64,000 bases of DNA from NCBI RefSeq assembly GCF_000015825.1, contig NC_009051.1, positions 738,695-802,694 of the forward strand. The letters are read 5' to 3'. Numbering within the stretch: the stretch's first letter is position 1; each line of letters opens with the position of its first letter. The position numbers were made by a program, and so were the translations under genes. Below the pieces are notes generated by a model. It was given only the letters and a program-made list of their open reading frames with translations, did no database searches and was not told the origin of the DNA. This document shows, in pieces, positions 17,743-24,966 of the stretch. This DNA comes from Methanoculleus marisnigri JR1. GTDB lineage: Archaea; Halobacteriota; Methanomicrobia; Methanomicrobiales; Methanoculleaceae.

Positions 17743-18828
17743 ATGAAGAATGTTATTAAGCTGTTATCCGGCATCCTGCTGGTATGCCTGCTCTGCTTCC
17801 CGGCAATGGCGGCATTGCCGGACGCGGATCGTATGGACGAACTGGGACAGCGTGCGGCATTGACCGCGATGGACCAGTTGAAATTCAGTAAAGGTGATCC
17901 GAATGTCCTTGTTTTGACCAACGCCGGTCGTGCCGTCGTGGACGGCCAGACGACCGAGCGGGCGGTATCGGGGATCACAAAGGTAAGCGGCCTGCAGAAC
18001 GGGGACAACACGCTCTGGCAGGTGAACCGGGCCGACTGGAAACCGCTCTGGTTCTACTTTTATAACAAGAAGTCCGGAGAGGCCGTCTACCTGGTGCCCG
18101 ACGAAGCCAGTTACACCAAAAGTCCGGCCGAACTGAAGGCGACGCCCCTCCTTAAGACATTCTCGAAGGTCGTTGTCGTCACCGGCGACCTGAATAAGAT
18201 GCTCGCCGACACCGAGGTAGGGAATGCGACCATGAAGGACCTGGGTGACGCGTCCTCGCTGGTTCCGATCGCCAACGCATGGGCGCACGGGGCACCGTAC
18301 GACCTCATGTCGTGCGTCATGCTCCACAATCACTTCTGTCCCGGTGTATCCAGCGGATATCTGCTCGCAACGTACGTCGAGCAGGAGATGCCGATCACCA
18401 ACGATACTTCCTATGTGGTCATCTCCTGTCCCATGTGGTGCAAGGACGACATATTTCCGATCCTCTGGGACCTTACCCCCGGAAAAGGCGGCCACTACAT
18501 CTTCCCGCTCTCCGGGGAAGACGAACAGGCACTGACGGAGGCGTACGGCACCCGCCCGGCGGGAATCTTCATCCGCTGGGATGGTCAACAGAAGACCGGC
18601 CGTGCGCTTGCCCTTGGGTTCCAGTTCGATTCGACGCCCTGGACCGGGCCTTCGTGGGGAGAGAAGCCCACACGGACCGTCGAGATGGTCCAGAACATCG
18701 GGAACCCCGGGGACTACGTCACGGTGATGGAGGAGTTCGAGGTGAACGAACAGATGCTTGCCGACCTGAAGAATCCGGCCAACAATCCCTATGAGGTGGT
18801 GGGGATGCTGTGCGCGACCAGTGCGTAA
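17743..18828 (+). CDS. Secreted FmdE-family protein
   Basis: A 361-residue protein with a clear signal peptide (MKNVIKLLSGILLVCLLCFP, cleavage near AMA at residue 23). The C-terminal half has the FmdE core: MSCVMLHNHFCPGVSSGYL at about 190-206, with His-x-His-x-x-Cys-Pro-Gly as the metal-binding signature, followed by YVVISCPMWCKDD. FmdE proteins are named for co-occurrence with molybdenum formylmethanofuran dehydrogenase, but their own activity is unclear; this one is exported, so it is not a dehydrogenase subunit. A role in metal or cofactor capture outside the membrane is a guess. Stand-alone gene; a hairpin follows at 18872-18915. Confidence 0.82.
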   Translation: MKNVIKLLSGILLVCLLCFPAMAALPDADRMDELGQRAALTAMDQLKFSKGDPNVLVLTNAGRAVVDGQTTERAVSGITKVSGLQNGDNTLWQVNRADWKPLWFYFYNKKSGEAVYLVPDEASYTKSPAELKATPLLKTFSKVVVVTGDLNKMLADTEVGNATMKDLGDASSLVPIANAWAHGAPYDLMSCVMLHNHFCPGVSSGYLLATYVEQEMPITNDTSYVVISCPMWCKDDIFPILWDLTPGKGGHYIFPLSGEDEQALTEAYGTRPAGIFIRWDGQQKTGRALALGFQFDSTPWTGPSWGEKPTRTVEMVQNIGNPGDYVTVMEEFEVNEQMLADLKNPANNPYEVVGMLCATSA

Positions 18829-18871
18829 TCCGAGAAGTGTTCCTTTGATCCGGGTCTTTGGACTCATGGTT

Positions 18872-18957
18872 CCCGTAGTGATGCAATGAGTTTGTCCCAA
18901 AACATCACTACCGGGAGGGGGATACCCGCTCACACCTTGCGGTGCTCACGGATGAAG
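18872..18957 (+). repeat. Hairpin and partial copy of a GTCCCAAAAC-bearing repeat
   Basis: CCCGTAGTGATG (18872-18883) and CATCACTACCGGG (18903-18915) form a stem around a loop containing GTCCCAAAA. The following GGGAGGGGGATACCCGCTC closely matches sequence inside the MITE-like element at 21105-21335, whose end also carries GTCCCAAAA. It may act as a terminator for the upstream gene. The rest of the 18829-19177 gap shows no supported gene. Confidence 0.55.
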
Positions 18958-19177
18958 GATTATCTCCATTGGGTGGTTGCTGAGCGCTTCTTGGCTTACC
19001 ATACTGGTCTGGCTGGATGGGTTATATCGCCGCTGCCGTCCGCGTGGTAACCGCACGGTGGGGAGCACGGGAGAAGGAGAGTGATATGTGAAGGCGGCGA
19101 TGGCGCAACCTGTTAACGTTTTGCGGTCCATAATGCCACCGGTAATCGCCTTCATGCGGCATGTCTCCGCTCTTCAC

Positions 19178-20323
19178 TCATTCCTGCTTTCGCAGTCTGA
19201 GCAGACATGCCGTGAGAAGCAGTGCACCCGCTGCAGAAACTACCTCAAATCCCGGCGATGCGGGTGCCGCCGGATCTTCGAGCGGGATCGCATACAGGTC
19301 GTTTCCATCGCTCACGACGATCGTTCTGCCGTCGGGAGACCACTGCTGCATCATGTATGCCGGGTTATCGGGGCCGAGGGGTGCGAGGCCGGAACCATCG
19401 CTCTTCATCACCCAGAGCGCCCGGTCCCGCGACTCCGACCGGAAGGCGATCCTGGTACCGTCCGGCGACCAGACTGGTGATGTGTCCCGGTTTCCGGTTG
19501 TCAATTGCTCCGAACCCGATCCGTCGCTATTGATAATTCGGAGAGAGAACTCCGGCAATGTCCCCGGCGGTGACGCGACGACGTAGGCGATCCTGGTGCC
19601 GTCCGGGGACCAGGAATACTCGGATACGCTCCCCTCGCTGAACGTCACCTGTGTCTTGCCCGTTCCGTCGCTCTGCATGGTCCAGATCTCCCGGTTCCCG
19701 GATCTGTCTGCGAGGTATGCGATCCTGTCCCCCTGCGGCTGCCACAGGGGCAAACGCGCATCTCCATCGGTCGTCAGCTGCTTCTTGTTGCCGCCGTCCG
19801 CGTCCATGATCCAGATGTCCGCTTCCGTGCGGATGGCCGAGAGGTTCACTTCCTGGATGGCTGCATCATCGAAGAGGCAGGAGGTATAGACGATCCGCTT
19901 TCCATCGGTGTTCCAGTCCGCCCCGTAGCCGGATAGCCCCGGAATGGGGACGATGCGGCCGCCTTCGGTCAGGCGCACCCTCCCGGTCCCGTCCGGGTTC
20001 ATTGTCCAGAGGTCGAGCCCTCTTCCACCGTCGGAGAGGAAGAGGAGTTTCTTCCCGTCCGGTGACCAGGGATCGAACTCGGTGAAAAGATTCCACGAAC
20101 GGTCGTCCGTCACCGGTACCGGGTTTTGGCCGTCGCGCTCTATCACCCGGATGCCGGCATGAACTCCGTCGGATGAGACGAAGGCGATCCTGGCGCCGTC
20201 CGGTGACCAGAAGGGGTACGAATCGAATGCCGAATCGTTTGTCAGCTGGACGACGGGTGCGGCCGCTGCCGGGAGAGCGGACGCGATCAGCAGCAGGACG
20301 ATACATATCGTTTTTCGGTTCAT
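19178..20323 (-). CDS. Secreted TolB-like PD40 beta-propeller with C-terminal anchor
   Basis: A 381-residue exported protein. It opens with a signal peptide (MNRKTICIVLLLIASALPAAAA), followed by about seven PD40/WD40-like blades, each with a W-S-P-D-G-x-x-I-A-F core. The C-terminus PASPGFEVVSAAGALLLTACLLRLRKQE-like region (SPGFE, a hydrophobic stretch, then basic residues) has the layout of an archaeal PGF-CTERM archaeosortase signal. Such propellers usually bind proteins or glycans at the surface; the ligand is unknown. The ATG at 20323 has GGAGAGG upstream and a TATA box at 20347-20360. No Tol system is present, so the TolB label is structural only. Confidence 0.85.
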   Translation of the reverse strand: MNRKTICIVLLLIASALPAAAAPVVQLTNDSAFDSYPFWSPDGARIAFVSSDGVHAGIRVIERDGQNPVPVTDDRSWNLFTEFDPWSPDGKKLLFLSDGGRGLDLWTMNPDGTGRVRLTEGGRIVPIPGLSGYGADWNTDGKRIVYTSCLFDDAAIQEVNLSAIRTEADIWIMDADGGNKKQLTTDGDARLPLWQPQGDRIAYLADRSGNREIWTMQSDGTGKTQVTFSEGSVSEYSWSPDGTRIAYVVASPPGTLPEFSLRIINSDGSGSEQLTTGNRDTSPVWSPDGTRIAFRSESRDRALWVMKSDGSGLAPLGPDNPAYMMQQWSPDGRTIVVSDGNDLYAIPLEDPAAPASPGFEVVSAAGALLLTACLLRLRKQE

Positions 20324-20346
20324 ACAGGCCTCTCCTGTGCGTCTCA

Positions 20347-20360
20347 TGGATATATTTCGG
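20347..20360 (-). promoter_or_regulatory. TATA box of the beta-propeller gene
   Basis: Minus-strand CCGAAATATATCCA, about 30 bp before the ATG at 20323, leaves a very short leader containing the ribosome-binding GGAGAGG. Confidence 0.5.
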
Positions 20361-20559
20361 CACATTTCCTTCCCATTGCGATACTATGTCACTCGAAATT
20401 CCGTAACAGTGCCTGGAGGGACACGGAACCGCAACGGCTATCCCCTGGCAGCCAGCAGCCCTATTGCCCTCCGGGCACGTATTTGGGGGCCGGGATACGA
20501 CGGCAATCGGGGTTCCCGGCCCCCGCGGGATACCGTACACGGTGTCACCGTTCAAGGCG

Positions 20560-20590
20560 TCAACGTTCCCCCATATACCTTTTCTGTGAC
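20560..20590 (-). promoter_or_regulatory. Orphan copy of the lipoprotein-operon promoter
   Basis: These 31 bases match the promoter at 45104-45134 at 28 positions, including the TATA box GGTATAT and the upstream GTCACAGAAAA. Unlike that site, no start codon or lipoprotein-like ORF follows on the minus strand. It may be a relic, or drive an untranslated RNA. Confidence 0.55.
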
Positions 20591-21104
20591 AAACATCGAA
20601 CTGTCGTGGCTGTACCCGGGCCGTCGCATTCTCCTGATACGCGCTCGTTGTTCCATCTCCCGGCAGTACTGCCGACATCCAGTGGAAATATACCTCGATC
20701 CCCGGATCGCGGGTATGAGTGCATACTCCGGTAAGAACCCTGCATACCTTCCCCAAATATCGAAACCCGGTGGAATAATCGGCTTGCCTCCGATGCAGCC
20801 CTTCCCGGGGAGCGAAAGTGCGCGCCCGTCTATCATCGGATATCCGTCCGCATGAACCGCGTGTATGCGACGGCAAAGACGACGACGGGAGAGGATCAGC
20901 GCCACCACGCTCGACCATATCCCGCCGAGTGTATCTTCAAGGGTCGCCCCGGAGAGGTGTGAATCCTCAGGATCGGGATGCCCCTCAGGGAGCGTCCATC
21001 GAGCATCGTCAGGTGCGCGTCCGGTGAACCGTCGTGCCTGGGAGTTGCGATCGCCGGGAGCAGGGCGGGACGGGGTTTAACAAACCCGTTGTTCTCGTAT
21101 CGAT
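20591..21104 (+). other. Gene-free stretch
   Basis: Open frames exist on both strands (for example minus 20552-20908) but none resembles a protein family, has a ribosome site, or shows convincing codon use. Nothing else is recognised here. Confidence 0.4.
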
Positions 21105-21335
21105 GAAGTCGTCCCAAAACGCTTCTGCTGGGAGGGGGGCACCCGCTCGAAGACCTCTGGTCTTCTCAAGCTCCCTCCGGTCGCACCTCCCCGGACCCTC
21201 CCCCGCGTGGCGATAGCTAATGGGAAGCCGTGTCAGAGATCTGGCGCAGGAAGTTGCTTAATTCGTTTAGAACGTACGTAAGAGCGCTCTAAACGACGTG
21301 GATCTTCAACCACGAGGTACTTTTGGGACAACTTC
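21105..21335 (+). mobile_element. 231-bp MITE-like element with 15-bp terminal inverted repeats
   Basis: The ends are GAAGTCGTCCCAAAA (21105-21119) and TTTTGGGACAACTTC (21321-21335), inverted copies with one mismatch. The inside has no transposase. It contains a GC-rich segment related to the dispersed repeats (GGGAGGGGGGCACCCGCTC and GCGTGGCGATAG) and a perfect 9-bp hairpin TCGTTTAGA/TCTAAACGA at 21263-21296. The size and ends suggest a non-autonomous element moved by an IS located elsewhere. No clear target duplication is seen. Confidence 0.65.
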
Positions 21336-21639
21336 GATTGGTTCCCGGGGCACTGCCCGGCATGACAGCGGTGCCGGGTTTGGTCGGACGGCGAAAGACC
21401 GGGACGGTGACGGCGTAGGAGTTTATGTTAAAAATGTCAATACTGTATTACTTGATGTTAATAATAGTAAATTATATAATACTGGCCGTTCTATCTCCGA
21501 CCGGCGGGCGGTGGCGGAACCTCCTGTTCCGCGGCCCGGGCCGCGGGAAGGGCCATGGCCACCTCACCGGGCTCCCGGAGCTCATCGTCGCCGCCTGCCG
21601 AACTGCCCTGCACGGCCGGCGGGGCAGAGGTGACTGACC

Positions 21640-21972
21640 ATGAAAAAATGTATTCAATCCGAGAAAGGCGAGATCCTCCTCGACACCGACCGCGATGCCT
21701 GGCTCTACCTCGCGCCGCGGGGTGGTGACGCAGGCGGGGCATTCGGGCGCGGAAGGGATCTCTACCTGCACGAAGAGGAGGGGCTGCCTGACATCTACTA
21801 CATCCATACCTGGTCGATGGTGCCCGGCGAAGACGAGCAGATACAGCCCATCTCCATCGTCTCCGCCGAGGAGTTCCTGGAGTCGCGGGGGCTCGTGCTT
21901 GCCGCATACCCGGAACAGAGGGGGAGCCGGGTGCTGCGGTCGTACGGCTACGGCATTGCGGAAGAGTTCTGA
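21640..21972 (+). CDS. Hypothetical small protein
   Basis: A 110-residue soluble, acidic protein that I do not recognise. It has no signal peptide, membrane segment or Cys motif. The middle reads DLYLHEEEGLPDIYYIHTW and SIVSAEEFLESRG, with alternating hydrophobic residues suggesting a small alpha/beta fold. Support for coding is good: GAGGTGA precedes the ATG by 7 bases, and an AT-rich promoter-like block (with TTATATAATA near 21472-21481) lies about 160 bp upstream. It is isolated, between the MITE-like element and the membrane/winged-helix pair. Confidence 0.65.
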   Translation: MKKCIQSEKGEILLDTDRDAWLYLAPRGGDAGGAFGRGRDLYLHEEEGLPDIYYIHTWSMVPGEDEQIQPISIVSAEEFLESRGLVLAAYPEQRGSRVLRSYGYGIAEEF

Positions 21973-22292
21973 GACCACATGGTTCCGGGCGGGGGCAGGG
22001 CCGCCCTCGCCGCCATGAGTTCGTGCAGGTGCGATCCCGCAGACACCGTCTCCGCGTCATTGTTCTCCCGGCCGTGACGACCGAAGACCGGGTGGTGGAG
22101 ACCGTCGGTGCGGAACAAGCGACCCGGGAAGGGAATCATTGATCCGGGCATCCTCGGGGGGTCAACCGCGGCATCCTTTCCTCTGCTTCTGTCTCTAAAT
22201 AGTCATAAAAGCATACACAGGGTATTCATGCACCGATCCTGAAAGACCGGCGCCGTACCCACTCCGGATACGTATCTTAGTTTCATTCTCTT

Positions 22293-22311
22293 TATTTGCA
22301 GAACGCAAATA
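22293..22311 (+). promoter_or_regulatory. Operator-like palindrome before the membrane/winged-helix pair
   Basis: TATTTGC-AGAAC-GCAAATA is a perfect 7-bp inverted repeat, 25 bp before the ATG at 22337. It lies at the promoter of a two-gene unit that ends in a winged-helix DNA-binding protein, so autoregulation is a natural hypothesis. The rest of the gap (21973-22292) has no supported gene. Confidence 0.5.
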
Positions 22312-22336
22312 GATAGATAGACCGGTGAAAACCCCC

Positions 22337-22987
22337 ATGCACGAATCAGCACTTGCCCGGTTCAGAAGCGAGACCCGGCACTTCTATATCGTTGCCATCG
22401 CGAACATCGTCTTTGCCGCACTTGTGATGGCGTTCGGCATCAGCGTGATCGTCGGAGAGGCGGTCTCCATGTACGAGACGTTCTCCACCGCGCAGTATGT
22501 GATCTATTCCCCGGTCGTCCTGTTCGTCGCGCTTGTTGCCGCCCTTACGGGCTTTCGCTGGCTTCTCACCAGCGTCCGGGTCTTCGAAGGAATCGAGGTG
22601 ATCAAGGACGACCTCGATGGGATGGGAGGCGAGGTCCCGGACGAGGCTCTCACCCGCCTCATCGTAAGCATGCTCTCCCACTACCGCGACAACCGCGCAA
22701 CCGTCCGCACCATGATCCTGGTCTGCACGCTCGGCGGCGTCTGCTCGTTTCTTCTCGGGCTCGCTGTCAGCCTGGAGCACCTCTCCGTCTCAGCGGACGG
22801 TATCTCCTTCACCATCAACAACTACCTGGTCATCACGTTCATGCTCCTCACGCTCGGGATCGCCCTCGTCAGCCTTGCCTCCTCGTACTACTTCTCCCGG
22901 TTCGCAAACGTCTGGGACGAGCGGCTCGACGAGATCGAGGAGTCCGAGGCTCTCCTGAAAGAAACGCTGGAGACGGATCGGCGATGA
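22337..22987 (+). CDS. Four-helix membrane protein of unknown function
   Basis: A 216-residue protein with four predicted membrane helices in two pairs: residues about 17-38 and 55-75, then about 130-150 and 168-190, separated by a soluble acidic loop (EVIKDDLDGMGGEVPDEAL) and followed by a charged C-terminal tail (DERLDEIEESEALLKETLE) that could form a coiled coil. I recognise no family. The GTG at 22325 is an alternative start. Its last four bases overlap the next start codon (ATGA), so it is translated together with the winged-helix gene; a membrane sensor that works with that DNA-binding partner is an inference. Confidence 0.8.
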   Translation: MHESALARFRSETRHFYIVAIANIVFAALVMAFGISVIVGEAVSMYETFSTAQYVIYSPVVLFVALVAALTGFRWLLTSVRVFEGIEVIKDDLDGMGGEVPDEALTRLIVSMLSHYRDNRATVRTMILVCTLGGVCSFLLGLAVSLEHLSVSADGISFTINNYLVITFMLLTLGIALVSLASSYYFSRFANVWDERLDEIEESEALLKETLETDRR

Positions 22988-23259
22988 GCGGGCGCAGGAC
23001 GGCGTTCGAGATCTACTGGGAAATCCTGGTCTTCTGCAGAACGCCGCAGTCGTTTACCGCCATCATCAACCGGTGCGACCTGAACTCAAAGACCGGCCAG
23101 GAGTATCTCCGGTTTCTCGTGGAAAAAGGGTATATCGTTGAAGTGGCGGAGGGGGACAGGATCCGGTACGTCGCCACCGAGAGGGCCGGGGAGTACACCG
23201 CGCTCTTCAGCTCGCTCTATCGAAAACTCTTCGATGCCCCTCCCCGGTTCAAGCTATGA
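22984..23259 (+). CDS. Winged-helix DNA-binding protein
   Basis: A 91-residue single-domain protein. The sequence AFEIYWEILVFCRTPQSFTAIINRCDLNSKTGQEYLRFLVEKGYIVEV has the helix-turn-helix-wing pattern of small archaeal regulators: a recognition helix around NSKTGQEYLRFL and a beta wing around GDRIRYVATERAGEY. Such proteins bind DNA as dimers. It overlaps the membrane protein gene by 4 bp, and the palindrome at 22293-22311 is a candidate target. It converges with purB, 18 bp away. Confidence 0.83.
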   Translation: MSGRRTAFEIYWEILVFCRTPQSFTAIINRCDLNSKTGQEYLRFLVEKGYIVEVAEGDRIRYVATERAGEYTALFSSLYRKLFDAPPRFKL

Positions 23260-23277
23260 AGGCCGCTTAAGATCCCT

Positions 23278-24618
23278 TCACCGGCAGAGCGGCGTGAGTT
23301 TCTCGATCAGCCGCTCCACCTGCCGGACGGCCGTCCCGATGTAGGCGTCCGGGTCGAGGAGTGCGTTGAGTTCCTCGCGGGTGACGAACTTCGTGACCTC
23401 CGGCCGCTCGCCGAGCACCTGGCTGAGGTCGCGGTCCTCGGCGAGGGCCTGCATGCTCGCCGTCCGCATCGCCTCGTGGGCCTCCTGCCGGCTCATGCCC
23501 CGCCGGGTGAGGTCGATCATCACCGACTCGGCGAGGTTCACGCCCCGGAGCAGCATCAGGTTTTTCCGGATGTTTGCTTTGTTGAACTCGAGGCCCTCCA
23601 TCACGTTGATCATCACGTTGAGGATGTGGTCGGCGAGCACCGACGCCTCGGGAAAGAGGGCCCGCTCGGGGGAGGAGTTCGTCAGGTCGCGCTCGTCCCA
23701 GAGGACGTTGTTCTGCAGTGCCGGCTCGACCGCGGAGCGCACGATCCGGGCAAGGCCGCAGACCTGCTCGCTCTTTATCGGGTTTCGCTTGTGGGGCATC
23801 GTGCTCGAGCCCACCTGCTTCTTCCCGAACGCCTCCGCGAGCTCCCCGATCTCGGAGCGCTGCATCAGCCGGAGTTCAAGCCCGATCTTGTCGAGGGTGG
23901 TCGCGATGTTTGCAAGGAGCATGAAGTACTCCGCGTAGCGGTCCCGCGCTATGATCTGGTTCGAGACGTCCACGGCTCCGATCCCGAGGAACTCCATCAT
24001 CGTCTCCTGAACCTCGATCCCGGCATCCCCGAGCGCCGCCTGGGTGCCTACGGCACCGGTGAGCTGCCCGACGACGACCCGGGGTCGCATCTGGCGGAGG
24101 CGCTCGATGTGGCGGGAGACCTCGCTCGCCCAGATCGCGAACCGGAGGCCGTAGGTCGTCGGGACGCCGATCTGCCCGTGGGTGCGGCCGGCGCAGACGA
24201 GGGTCTTCGTCTCGGCGCTCCGGGCAAGAAGCACGCAGAGGAGTTTACCGAGTTTCTCCTCGATAAGCATGAGGCTCTCACGGACCTGCAGGGCGGTCGC
24301 CGTATCCAGGATGTCGTTCGAGGTCGCGCCGTAGTGAATCCACCTGCCCGCATCGCCGCAGACCTCGGTGACGGCCTTGACGATCGCCATCATGTCGTGG
24401 TTGATCTCGGCCTCGATCTCCTTCGCCCGCTCGAGGCGCGCTTCCGGCGCGCGTGTCGCGATCGTCTCCGCATCCTCGCGGGGGATCATCCCGTGCGCCG
24501 CCTCCGCTCGTGCCAGCGCCACTTCGGCCGTGACGATAGCTCGGAAGCGGTTCTCCTCACTCCAGACGGCACGCATCTCGGGGGTGCCGTACCGGTAGTC
24601 GATGGGATGGGTTGCCAT
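23278..24618 (-). CDS. purB: Adenylosuccinate lyase
   Basis: Catalyses two fumarate-releasing steps of purine synthesis (SAICAR to AICAR and adenylosuccinate to AMP). The 446-residue protein belongs to the fumarase/aspartase superfamily: conserved region 1 YGATSNDILDTATALQ, region 2 RTHGQIGVPTTYG with the catalytic His, and signature 3 GSSTMPHKRNPIKSEQ with the catalytic Ser loop. The N-terminus (IDYRYGTPEMRAVWSEENRF) matches archaeal PurB. Start ATG at 24618. Monocistronic; no other pur gene is nearby. Confidence 0.96.
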   Translation of the reverse strand: MATHPIDYRYGTPEMRAVWSEENRFRAIVTAEVALARAEAAHGMIPREDAETIATRAPEARLERAKEIEAEINHDMMAIVKAVTEVCGDAGRWIHYGATSNDILDTATALQVRESLMLIEEKLGKLLCVLLARSAETKTLVCAGRTHGQIGVPTTYGLRFAIWASEVSRHIERLRQMRPRVVVGQLTGAVGTQAALGDAGIEVQETMMEFLGIGAVDVSNQIIARDRYAEYFMLLANIATTLDKIGLELRLMQRSEIGELAEAFGKKQVGSSTMPHKRNPIKSEQVCGLARIVRSAVEPALQNNVLWDERDLTNSSPERALFPEASVLADHILNVMINVMEGLEFNKANIRKNLMLLRGVNLAESVMIDLTRRGMSRQEAHEAMRTASMQALAEDRDLSQVLGERPEVTKFVTREELNALLDPDAYIGTAVRQVERLIEKLTPLCR

Positions 24619-24815
24619 GGTTGGTACTTGTTTGGCTTACCGCGTTAAAAAGGGGTCGTGGCCTACGGGAGGACGCCTGTGAGTTAACCGCCGTGTCTAC
24701 CCGTTTTCGGCCGTGCTACGAACAGTGCTGTTTTCCCGGCCGCTTTGGGGGCCCGACTACCGTTCGTGTCCTCCGGGGAGCGGTGCAGGGCTCCCTGCGG
24801 TTTCGGGGAGGTAAA

Positions 24816-24882
24816 CCTTCCGGTTCCGGAAGATGACCCTTCCGGTTCCGGAAGATGACCCTTCCGGTTCCGAAAGGTAAAA
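24816..24882 (+). repeat. Array of three 22-bp repeats upstream of the PAS-HTH regulator
   Basis: Three copies of a 22-bp unit (CCTTCCGGTTCCGGAAGATGA, with starts near 24816, 24838 and 24860) lie in tandem; the third is diverged and ends in the palindrome GGTAAAATTACC. Each unit holds the near-palindrome TTCCGGTTCCGGAA. The 22-bp period places the units on about the same face of the helix, as for a multi-site operator. They lie about 85 bp before the regulator gene at 24967. The remaining parts of the 24619-24966 gap show no gene. Confidence 0.65.
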
Positions 24883-24966
24883 TTACCGTTCCTGCCTACG
24901 TAACACTGTAGGTCACTCGCCGGGCGCGATCCCGTGCGGACCCGGCGGGCCAGGAAGATGGTATCC

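Noticed and set aside
20337-20918. Overlapping ORFs on both strands in the gene-poor region
   Set aside because: No ribosome site, no domain, and composition unlike the neighbouring genes; I treat the stretch as non-coding.
24816-24882. CRISPR-like array
   Set aside because: Only three tandem units with no spacers between them; not a CRISPR. No other direct-repeat array was seen.
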